Shown: in pieces, positions 10,542-20,835 of the stretch
How the letters are laid out: every line of letters begins with the position of its first letter
How positions within the stretch are numbered: position 1 is the first letter of the stretch
NCBI GenBank assembly: GCA_016800925.1
Contig: JABCPU010000218.1
Location: 1 to 64,000, forward strand
Reading direction: 5' to 3'
DNA from: Suillus spraguei
Taxonomy: Eukaryota; Basidiomycota; Agaricomycetes; Boletales; Suillaceae
DNA: 64,000 nucleotides
Notes under the pieces: generated by a model
Seen by the model: only the letters and a program-made list of their open reading frames with translations
Databases searched by the model: none
Told to the model about the DNA's origin: nothing
Program-made: the position numbers and the translations under genes

Positions 10542-13500
10542 TTGTTGAGGATTTTTGATTGGAGAAACAAAGACTCGACGTATGTTTCTCCCAATGTATT
10601 ACTAAGACTTGTACGCGCTGTAGGTGAAAGAAAAGAACTTCGTGTCCCTATCACCCTCCACTCGCGTACTCGCTTGAAATCCGTCGACACCACCGCTGTT
10701 ATCGATTCAGGAGCAGCAGGAACATTCATCTCAGAAGAGTTTGTGAAACTCCATCAAATCACACGACGAAAACTCAAGAACCATTTCGAGTTACAACGGC
10801 AGATGGAACTCTCATAAAAGGAGGACCAATCACGCATTACTGCCTCCTAGTGGTCAAAATTGACGATCGAACCATGTATGGAAAATTCAATATCACCAAA
10901 CTAGGAAGGAGAGATCAAATCCTCCTTGGAATTCCATGGTTACGAGCAATGAACCCAATTATAGATTGGGCTGCTGAAACACTTGTCCTTTCACGGACAG
11001 AGAAATCAGATGAGATCGAAATCGATCTGGATAAGATCGAAGAAGAACGGGTTGCCCGACTTTTCAATCATACCAGATGGCAACATTCCCGTCTTCCGAA
11101 ACCATTCATCGCTTCTCCTATGATGTCCTGAAGACCCAGAACCAGAAGTACGAATGCCACGTACTACAGAACCCACTCCACGTGTACAACTGCCGCGAGC
11201 AGTATCACCGATTCCCCGCGCAGAGAAGCGCAAGAATGAATCTGAACCCGAGCATCGGGTCGGACAAGAACCTATTGAGCAACGGCCAATAGAAGAACAG
11301 AAACAGGAAAAGGAAAACGGAAGAAGAACTCCCAGGGCGAACACCAACGTACCGAAACTATCCAAGTTCTTCGTTCCCCCGAAAACTCTTTCAGCTTCAA
11401 TGAAGAAATCCCGATAAAGAAGAACCCGTGCCCTCGTTGATCCCAACGAGGATGATGACCAATTCGACACCATGAAGACGTCTGGCATGCCCAGAAGTAC
11501 GCGAAATTTCCTCTTATGAACTAGGAGATGGAGAATTTCTTGTGGAATACGATACCGATGGATTAGCATGAGGATCATAGAAGAAGTATCCATGGATACA
11601 CCCTTGACACGTGATGGAACTTCTCAACTCGAACAATCCTCCCTACTCCAATTCCCTCCCTCCTCCGAAATACAGTAACAAAGCTCAGGAATTCGCTACG
11701 GACGAGAAGGAAAAGAAAAAGAAATCCTTCGAAGAATTGGTCCCGGATTATTTGCACGACTTCGCAGACGTCTTTGCTAAAGACGGACTGAACAAACTAC
11801 CCCCGAACGCCCTGGTATCGATCATCGGATCGACACCAAACCCGGTTTTATTCCTCGTACGTCTAAGGTTTACCCGCTATCGGAAAAAGAACGCGCTGCT
11901 GTCAAAACGTTTATCGATGAAAACGTTGCGAAAGGCTTTATCTCAGAATCGAAGTCACCTCAAGCAGTGGCTTCTTCTTTGTGGGAAAGAAGAGTGGAGA
12001 ACTGCGTCCCTGTCAAGATTATCGCTACATCAATGATTGGACAGTCAAGAACGCATACCCGCTCCCACTCCCTATTTCCCTTGTCGCACGTCTTCATAAC
12101 GCACAGTTCTTTACGAAAATGGATATCCGGTCCGGTTATAACAACATTCGCATCCATCCTGATGATAGGTGGAAAGCTGCTTTTACCACGGAATTCGGCC
12201 TCTTTGAACCGAACGTCATGTTCTTTGGCCTTTGCAATTCCCCAGCAACTTTTCAAGCATACATGAATCGCACCTTTCAACAAGAAATCAATGAAGGATG
12301 GATGGTTATCTATATGGACGATATCCTGATTTTCTCTACGACAATGGCAGAACACCGTGAACGGACCAGACGAGTTTTGATGAAAATACGAAAAGAACAC
12401 TGTTCTTGAAACCGGAGAAATGCACCTTCGATGCAGAAGAAGTGGAATACCTCGGAATGATAATTCGCCCCGGACAAGTTGCTATGGACACCGCCAAGAC
12501 CAAGGGAATCTCCGAATGGCCAATCCCGAAATCTGTAAAAGATGTTCGGTCATTCCTCGGTTTTTGCAACTTCTACCGCACGTTCATTTCCCACTATTCT
12601 GACATCGCCAGACCCCTTATCGATTTGACAAAGAAAGATAAGGCCTTTGAATGGTCAACCGAATGTATGGACACCTTCGAAGAATTGAAACGACGCTTCA
12701 CTTCCCAACCGGTACTCCGTAACCCTGATCCTTCCCGACAATTTGCATTGCTACCGACGCTTCGCTTGTAGCAACTGGCGGAGTTCTCCTGCAGACTGAT
12801 GAGAATGGTGTTTATCACCCATGTGCATACTCTCACAGTCTTTGAACCCCGCAGAACGCAATTACCAGATCTTTGATCGGGAACTCCTTGCCGTGATCCG
12901 GGCATTGAACGAATGGCGTCATTATCTCGAAGGAAACCCACACCCCGTCCTGGTATTCACCGACCATAAGAACCTTCTGTACTTTAGAAGTGCACAGAAG
13001 CTCACCCGTCGCCAAGCACGTTGGCAATTGATTTTGTCTATTTACGACATCGAACTGCATCACGTTGCAGGTACTAAATTAGCAGTACCTGATGCACTAT
13101 CCCGCCGGCCTGATTATGACTCTGGCAAAGACGATAACGAGGACCAGACCCTCCTCCCTGACGCTCTATTCGTTCGTCTTATTGACACCGACTTGAAGGA
13201 TGTGCTGTCATCCTCTGACCCCTCGACGACCCTGTCTTCAAGACGGCATCTGATGCCCTTGATGGCGTGTGCCTTCCCCTATGAAATCGGCACTCTCTGA
13301 TTGGAAGATTGAGGAGAACGTCCTCTATTTTAAGAATCGCGCTTATATTCCCCGGCGCATCGCTCCGATATCCTGAAAAGGTATCATGATCATCCTACCG
13401 CGGGACACCCCGGTAGATTCAAAACTGAAGAACTCGTAAACGGAAGCTTGGTGGCCTGCAATGGGCTCTTATATTCGGAAATACGTTGAGGGTTGCGCCC

Positions 13501-14611
13501 TTTGTCAGCAAATGAAAGCGGATACTCATCCCGTTCGACCCCCGCTCACGCCTATTCCTTCTCGGCTGTTCGCCCGTTCTCCCAGGTCTCCGTTGATCTT
13601 ATCACTGACCTCCCCGTCTCTGGAGGCTTTGACAGTATCATGGTCGTGGTAGACCATGGCCTTACGAAGGGGGTAATTATTATCCCTTGTTTGAAAACCA
13701 TCACTTCAGAAGGTGTGGCCAAGCTATTTTTAAAACATGTTTACCGACGATTTGGACTCCATGACAAAGTCATCTCGGATCGAGGACCGCAATTCCTATC
13801 TCGCTTCTCAAAGGAACTTGCCCGACTTCTCGACTACGTCATCGCTCCATCCACGGCTTACCACCCACAGACTGATGGTCAAACGAAAGGCTAATCAAGA
13901 ACTTGAAACATACCTCGCATTTATTGCCGTAACAACCCGAAGATTGGGTAGAACACTACCAATCGCCGAATTCGTCCACAACCACCGAAAACACGATGCA
14001 AGGAATGCATCACCCTTCTATTTGATGATGGGATATGAACCACGCGCTATCCCTCATCTATCCCTGATTCATCCGTCCCCGCAGCAGAAGATCGAGTACG
14101 ATCTCTGCAGAAGATAAGAGAAGAAGCAATCGCCTGTCACAACATTGCATGCAGACAATGGCCGAACGATCCCGAGGAGATAAGTACACCCATGGAAGAT
14201 CGGAGATAAGGTTTGGCTATCTGCCGCTAATCTTAGACTTAAACTCCCATCAAGGAAACTGCCCGAAACGATACGGACCTTTCCCGATCATCGATGTCTT
14301 ATCCCCATCACGTTCACACTCAACTCCCTCCGCAATGGAAGATTCACCCCACGTTCCATGCTTCTGTCTTATCATCCTATAGCGAAACAGACGTACACGG
14401 CCGAACTTCCCTGAACCACCACCTGACATCATCGAAGAAGAAGAAGAATATGAAATGAAGCAATTCTTTCTCACAAAGGAACCGGCAATCGCCGACGTTA
14501 TCTTGTTTCCTGGAAAGGATATCATCGGGAGATAACGAATGGCTCCCAGAAAAGAACTTGAAGAACTCCGCTCGAATCTTGAATGCTTATAAGAAGCAAC
14601 ACGCCCTCTGA
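10542..14611 (+). pseudogene. Pol polyprotein of chromovirus copy 2 (frameshifted)
   Basis: Retropepsin ([11 protein letters not shown], about 10,700), reverse transcriptase with YMDD (about 12,314), RNase H, integrase zinc finger (about 13,380-13,510), integrase core (VDLITDLP, about 13,590), and a chromodomain with YLVSWKGY (about 14,500). The chromodomain aromatic residues Y and W are visible here more clearly than in copy 1. At least eight indels interrupt the frame (for example near 12,405, 12,750 and 13,295). This copy is the most broken of the three in Pol. Confidence 0.86.
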
Positions 14612-14663
14612 TTATCTTCCAGTCAATCAACCGCATCAGCACTTGATCAACTACCACATTGAA

Positions 14664-16083
14664 ATGTCTTTCCCCACTGCTTACATTACACCCGTCGTCG
14701 CTGCCACCAATGACTCCGACTCTGAAACTGAACATACGGAACCCTCACCGCTGAAATCGATAACTCCTCTTACATCGAAGCCGCCATTCTCTGCGAGGGA
14801 CATGCCCTCGAAATCGAAAGAATCCTTACTGAAAGAGGCGCCTTCCCTGCCTCCTCATCGTCAACATCATTCGTATGCAGCCCTCATTGAAGCCACTGCC
14901 AAAGAAACAACGAAATTACTCTCCGTCACCGCTTCCTTCATCTTCAAAAACGCATTCGTGCTTACGCTATGTTGCTTCTTCCCGATTCCTTTAAGAATGA
15001 TGTTGAAGAAGCTATTCACATCATTGCCGAACGTCGAGCAGGTGTTGCTCGACCTCCCTCTCCGCAGGAAGATACGCCACTTCCTATCCCAGCACCCTCT
15101 TCTTCACGCGCTTATTCTAGTCTTGATGCCTTTACTGGCTTATACACTGCTGTCCAAGAGATCGGACAACTTACAACCAAGTCGTCGAAACCATCCAACA
15201 GTCAGTCGCTGAAACAAGAGCAGCCAGAAACTTAGTGAAGAAGCTATTACCGATCTACAGCAACGCAAAGTGACCTTGCTCTCCACGAACCCCATCCCCA
15301 TTCAACACCAACTCTCACCCCCCTTACGTCTCTCATGACATCCCGATGGCTGTATGAACCATGCACAGAAGAACAGTGAGGCCGCTAAACTATAGGTATC
15401 TCTGCCACTGAGTGGTAACACTGGCCCTCGACTTCGCGACCTTCATATACACCCCCTATGTCTATCCCATCGTCATTCGGTCCTATGGATCCCGTTTCAC
15501 CGTCTTAGTAAAAGACTTCGGCATCACTTCCCCTCTTCTCCACCGAACTCCTTGCGGCTGCGAACGAGAAGTACCCCGGATCTCCCATCGGCATACACTT
15601 TCCCCGCTCAACAAGCGCACTTAAGCGGCAACACCCTTGCCTTAAAACGTATGAGAAGAAAAGGGAAAGAAGCGCGCCAGATCCACTAGCCCACGCCATC
15701 ATTTCCCGTCTCCCTTACGCAAAGTTCTTCCAACCCTGACGAGAACATGAAATGCCGGTCTGTGGATTACTAGGACATCGTCAAAAGAACTGTGCGGAAT
15801 ATCAGTGCAAGGTTTGCAGATATTGGTCGCCACTCATTTATCCCTCTACTGCCCACGAGTTGGGCCTCCTCCCTTCGAGTTAACTTGGAAGATGAGGGAT
15901 TTTATGACGCACTTCGTGCTTGGGAAAAGCAACTTGACGATGAACGTATTCAGCAGAGAAAAGAAGGGACTCTAAACGACGCGCTGGTTTGAAGAAGCTA
16001 AGTATATGATGAGTGGGTCCTTTGCTGATGAAGACTACGAATGGAGCGATGATCCCGTTTACTATGCGAATCAAGATGAGTAA
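14664..16083 (+). pseudogene. Accessory third frame (ORF3) of chromovirus copy 2
   Basis: Counterpart of 2080-3493. Starts MSFPTAYITPVVAATNDSDS and ends DPVYYANQDE. The cysteine cluster (about 15,745-15,830) reads VCGLLGHRQKNC then QCKVC before the frame is lost. The start is only about 50 bp after the chromodomain stop, so it would depend on readthrough, reinitiation or a spliced message. Function unknown. Confidence 0.6.
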
Positions 16084-16102
16084 AGTCGGTGACTTTACGT
16101 GT

Positions 16103-16114
16103 AAAAGGGGGTAA
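16103..16114 (+). promoter_or_regulatory. Polypurine tract, copy 2
   Basis: AAAAGGGGG followed by TAA, directly before the 3' LTR at 16115. The hairpin AAAGTC-GGT-GACTTT precedes it at 16,083-16,097. Confidence 0.75.
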
Positions 16115-16586
16115 TGTTACAATCGTACGTGCCCCTATTCATTTTCTACTTCATTTACCTTGTATATTACGTAACATGACTCTGACTCATATGCTCAACG
16201 CATCTGTACTATAGTTGCCTTCCTTCTTTGGATACGCACTTACATTCTCACACTCTCTTGGTCTGTGCGCACATATTGGCCTATTTAAGCACAGTGTACT
16301 TGTAGTAGATTCCCTACTTTAATCTTACTGGGTTTTACCTGGAATCTCCTTCGCTTAGGTCTCCAACCTAAGTCGTCTTGAATCGTCTCTAAGTCTAAGC
16401 ACTCCTTAGCCTTAGTCTCTATTCTCGCGGATACCTCTTAGACTTGTCTTGAGGCTGAACCCTTGATCGTACTCGGAACGCGTTCCTTGTACTTTCACCT
16501 TGTTCTCTTCTGGACATTGTAAGAACTCCCAGCAGACCGTCTGTGTCTTTTCACTGTCGCTGGTGACGCCACCCCAGTTCATAACA
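16115..16586 (+). repeat. 3' LTR of chromovirus copy 2
   Basis: A 472-bp LTR with TGTTAC at its start. The end reads ATAACA in place of GTAACA, a single G-to-A change. TATTTAAG is at 16,282-16,289, and the predicted transcript start (ACTTTAATCTT) is at 16,316-16,326, 34 bases downstream. Confidence 0.92.
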
Positions 16587-16649
16587 CATATTGGCACTGG
16601 CCTTGAAACCCTACCTTTTAGCACTTGTCTGACGTCTATAGGAGTTATT

Positions 16650-18915
16650 ACTTGTCCATGGCCATCTTACCCCTTTAGCATTGCTGGCAGCATCCCACGC
16701 TTACCACACACTGTCCCAACTGCTGCACCACATTTCATGTACGGATGTCCTTCCATGTCCTTGCTGCATCCACATAGCTCCATTTGGTGCGTAGTTTGTA
16801 CATGGCCGTTTATCACTGATTCCATGGCAAGTCTTATTACATGTTGCCTCATGCCACAGCTGCCTCATGCTACGTTTACATACAGCAGTTACTGCACTCA
16901 AGCACTACTGATTTTGCCTAAAGCATTCTGAGTACATATGATTTAGGATATAAGCACTGCGTAGCCCACACGATACAGTACCTTATTTTTCACTGTACTA
17001 TAGCTCAGGATTAGTGTCTAGCTCTGGATCTACCCAGTAGTAGACTTAGTCTTTAAAGTTCTTTACCACTCGTTGATCGATTTCGCTCGTTCACTGTTAC
17101 TGCTGGCACACCGCTAGATTCTTGACCCCTATTCTGACTGAACTTCATGCTCACCACTACTTTACCACTGAAAGTACCACAGTTTTCTTTGCACTGCTCG
17201 CAACCATACCGCTACCGCTGATATTATCGCTCATCAGCGCTTGCTCAACGACACTGTTACTGACATTGTTTCAACGGCACTAGTAGTGCTACTTACCATG
17301 CTAGTTCCTGCAACATCACCACTAGCTGCGGCAGCTTACCGTTGACTACGACGCTACATCTGCTCACTGGTTTGACTTGAATTAAACTATTACTAACAGG
17401 CATCTCCCTTTAGGGTCGAACACTCTTGTTTGACAAGTGAAGCAGACTAGACAGAGCGCAAGACCACAATATACTAACTTAGGAGGTAGTTTACTAGAGC
17501 CCAGGTTAGGTTGTATCTTTACATCAGCTGGTCTAAAGGTTTAGACCTACACACTGGCCAGCCTTATTTCTACACAGGTAGATGTAAACTGGCCAGTGCA
17601 CTAGGTCTGGCTAGTCCACTAGTTTTAGATCTGGCTACTGCACTAGCTTTAGACCTACACACCAGCCAGCCTTGCTTCTACATGAGTAGATGCAACTGGC
17701 CAGTTCAAAGGTTGAGATGTACTAGCTGGCCAGCCTTATTTCTTAGGTTCAGTCTATAAGCTGGCCAGCCTTGCTTCAGGCCAGTTTTGCATCTACCTAT
17801 GCAGAAATAAGGCTGGCTGGTGTGTAGGTCTCAACCTTTGAACCAGCCAGGTGCATCTACTCAGTAGAAGGAAGGCTGGCCGGCTTGTGGTCTGAGCCTA
17901 GTGCACTGGCCAGTCTGCAACTGCCTATGTAGCAGCAAGGCTGGCCAGTGTAAAGATACAACCTAACCTGGGCTGTAGATAAACTACCTCCTAAGTTAGT
18001 GTTAGTATGTGAGTCTTGTGCTCCGTCTAGTCTGCTTCACTTGTGAGAACAAAAAATGTTCAACCCTAAAGGGGATGCCTGTTAGTATAGTCTAATCCAA
18101 GTCAAGCCAGTGAGCAAATGTAGTGTTGTGGTCAGTGGTAAGATGCCCGGTTAGCGAAGATGCTGCTGTAAAGATACAACCTAGCCTGGGCTGTAGATAA
18201 ACCACTGCCTAAACTAGTATGTGAGTCTTGCGCTAAGTTGCCATGGTCAGCAATGATACCGCCGGAACTAGCATCGTGTGTAGCGGTGCTACCGTGGTCG
18301 AGATATGGTCAGTAACAGTTGCATCGAGTGATAATATCAGTGGTAACGGTAAAGCTGCGAGTGGTGTGAAGAAACAGTAAAGAAAGCCGCAGTACTTCCA
18401 GCGGTAAAGCAGCGGTGGCGTGAGAAGTTTAGTCAAAATAAGAGTCAAAAGTGTAGCAGTATGCCAGTGGTAATGGAGAACGAGCGTGATGGATTAATGA
18501 GCGATAAGAAAACTTTAAAGACTATGTCCACTACTGGGTAGATCCAGAGCTAGACAATAATCCTGACCTATAGTACATGCAATGGTGTAAAATAAGGTAC
18601 TTGTATCATGCGGGGTACGCGGTGCTTATATCCTAAATTGTATGTACTCGGAATACTCTAGGCGAGATCAGTAGTGCTGGAGTGTAGTAACCACTGTAAG
18701 TAAACATAGTGTGAGGTGCTGCGGCACGAGGCAACATGTAATAAGGCTTGCTGTGGAATCAGTGATAACAAACATAAAACAAACAACGCACCAAATGGAG
18801 CTATGCAGATGCGGCAAGGACATGGGGACATCAGTACATGGAATGTGGTGCGGCAGTCGGTATGGTGTGCGTAAGCGTGGATGCTGCCGGTAATGCTAAA
18901 TGGGTAAGATGGCCA
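16650..18915. repeat. 2.3-kb foldback (inverted repeat) element
   Basis: The left arm (about 16,650-17,700) matches the reverse complement of the right arm (about 17,740-18,915) along most of its length, at roughly 75-80% by eye. Clear landmarks are TGGCCATCTTACCC at the outer edges, CTCCATTTGGTGCGT, GATTTAGGATATAAGCAC, and CTCTGGATCTACCCAGTAG. The centre (17,520-17,950) is dense in CTGGCCAG-type short palindromes. A further 70-bp segment (17,951-18,020) recurs at 18,168-18,238. No protein is encoded. It could be a foldback/MITE-like element or two old copies of a non-coding LTR-like unit inserted tail to tail. Confidence 0.7.
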
Positions 18916-20280
18916 TGCATAGAGGGAAAAGTAAAAGTACCGGAATGTGCGAAGAGTCCTTTTTAACATGTGCGTGAATGGCCGGAATACATAGTGAGAA
19001 CGGTAGCGAGATAGAGATATTTAGCTAAGAGGCACGCAGCAAGCAAGCGGCATCACGGAAGGTAAGTCAAGTCTTGCCGTAGCTTTAGTAACGGCAGAAC
19101 GAATATGCTACGCACCAATGGATCTTAGACGGAAATGGAATGGACAGGAGGACATTGGTAGCGAGATTCGGTAAGGGGCAAGGATCCATGGAGCGAAAAT
19201 GTACCGGCGAAGCGAAAAGGGGGTAATGCTCGCTATAGGGTTTTCTCGGTAGCTGCTGTAGACGGTAATGAGACACTTTGTCTAAAACAGCACTTTCATG
19301 GTCAGCATGACTTTGTTTGCTACAGCGTAGTTACCTTGCTTCTGCCATTACTCAACCTACAGCAGGATTTACCTTACATCTCAAGGGGCCGCTGCACACT
19401 GTGCACCTCTTTATTAAGTACCTGTTTATTTTCTTTCTTGCTACTGGACTCGCATAGCTATCTTGTATGTGCTTGCATATTAAAAAGGACTGAACATACT
19501 ACCATTACTTTTTACTTCCCGTTACATTCCTTCACTAGGACTTAGTATCTGAAACGCTCACTAGTTTGCAATCCATTTGCTTTTGAACTCTCCTCTGTTT
19601 GAACATTGCTCTTAGATTTAACTGCCGGTAAAATTTACCGCTTGAAGTACCGCACAACTTTGACTTCGCTTACTCGTAAACTGGACTGTGGCCAGTGATC
19701 TCGCTGGTCATTTTCTCTCTCTTCTGTGTTCTAGCTCATATGGAGTTGCGGCTACCGCTACCGCACTGCCAGTGGTAATAACATTTTTGTCTTGCTCAAG
19801 TAACTTTGTTCTTGCTCTTGCTAGCTAACCGTTGCAGCTATCCTTACCCCGCGTGTACCGCTGACACTGCGCTAGTACCGCCACTAACCTCGGAAGTCGG
19901 AATTTCTCGTTTCCTTATTAGTATTTCCTTGTTTCCTTTTGCACTAACATAGAAGGAATTGCTTATATTTGCAAAGTCCTCTTGGGTCAATATCTCACTC
20001 GCACCTTCAGTAGGATTAACACTGCGCTCTACTTAGGCCAGTGCTAGTTTCTTTGTTTCACCAGCTTGGGCTAAGTGATATATACAATCATAATGGCCAA
20101 CGGGTGTACCTACAATGTAAAAACCACCCAAGCTGGTCCTATACCTTGGCCTCATTACTATCCTGGCCAGATGCAGATTGTATGTGTAGAGTTATGCTAG
20201 CCAGGCCATGTGATGGATATACACATACTGCAGTCACTTTATGCCTGTTAATACATACAGCCGAGGTTGAAATATCCCTG
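18916..20280. other. Non-coding repeat-rich stretch
   Basis: No credible gene. The segment around 19,470-19,530 (CATATTAAAAAGGACT and downstream T-rich text) weakly resembles the outer right arm of the foldback element in opposite orientation. Short ACCGCT/GCGGTA motifs are frequent. It is likely decayed transposon sequence. Confidence 0.45.
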
Positions 20281-20358
20281 TTTACACAGGCCAGCTGATG
20301 TGGGCCCATCAATGTATTGTTGTGTTAAATACAGGTGGGCCGATGTCAAGTGTAATAT

Positions 20359-20610
20359 GTGATACCAACAGTGGGCCCATAGTATGTGGTATAGTAGATA
20401 AGTGTACACTTTCCTATTGCCTTTGGTAGGTATTTTATGGTAGGTAGTGTATCAAACATGTACCTGATATGAACAGGTGGGCCTATCACAAGTGTATATC
20501 TGATACCAACAAGTGGGCCAGTTGAAATGTGTATGTGATACCAACAGTGGGCCCATAGGATGTAGTATAGTGGATAAGTTTACACTTTCTATTGACATTG
20601 GTAGGTGGTG
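20359..20610. repeat. 176-bp-period direct repeat at KDZ left end
   Basis: GTGATACCAACAGTGGGCCC recurs at 20,359 and 20,535. Similar following text (ATAAGT-TACACTTTC, TTGGTAGGT) is present in both. Extra GTGGGCC motifs lie between them. Confidence 0.65.
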
Positions 20611-20835
20611 TATGTTTTAAACAACGCATCCAGACAACAACACCACTACTTTGGTACATGGTCAAGTCAAAGCCAAAAGCCTGGAGTCCTCCAAAGACAT
20701 CCTCTTTGCTTAGATGGGAGGACAAAAGAACTTCTTCAGGAGATACAGGACAATCTGTCAAAGTTCAATGTTGCAATAGAACACCTTCAGTTCATTCATC
20801 CCCCAGGAAATCGCCTACAAGCAGTATAAACGTCA

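Larger units (their letters stand above)
9115..16586 (+). mobile_element. Chromovirus (Ty3/Gypsy) copy 2, plus strand
   Basis: The inverted partner of copy 1, with the same gene order read on the plus strand. The 5' LTR is at 9115-9533 (start truncated), Gag at 9732-10535, Pol at 10542-14611, ORF3 at 14664-16083, and the 3' LTR at 16115-16586. It differs from copy 1 mainly by one-base insertions and deletions. The right flank (CATATTGG) does not match the left flank of copy 1 (GCACTCTC), and no target duplication is visible. Confidence 0.92.

Noticed and set aside
17511..17759. Small plus-strand ORF in the foldback core
   Set aside because: It translates CTGGCCAG repeats; there is no start context or conservation.
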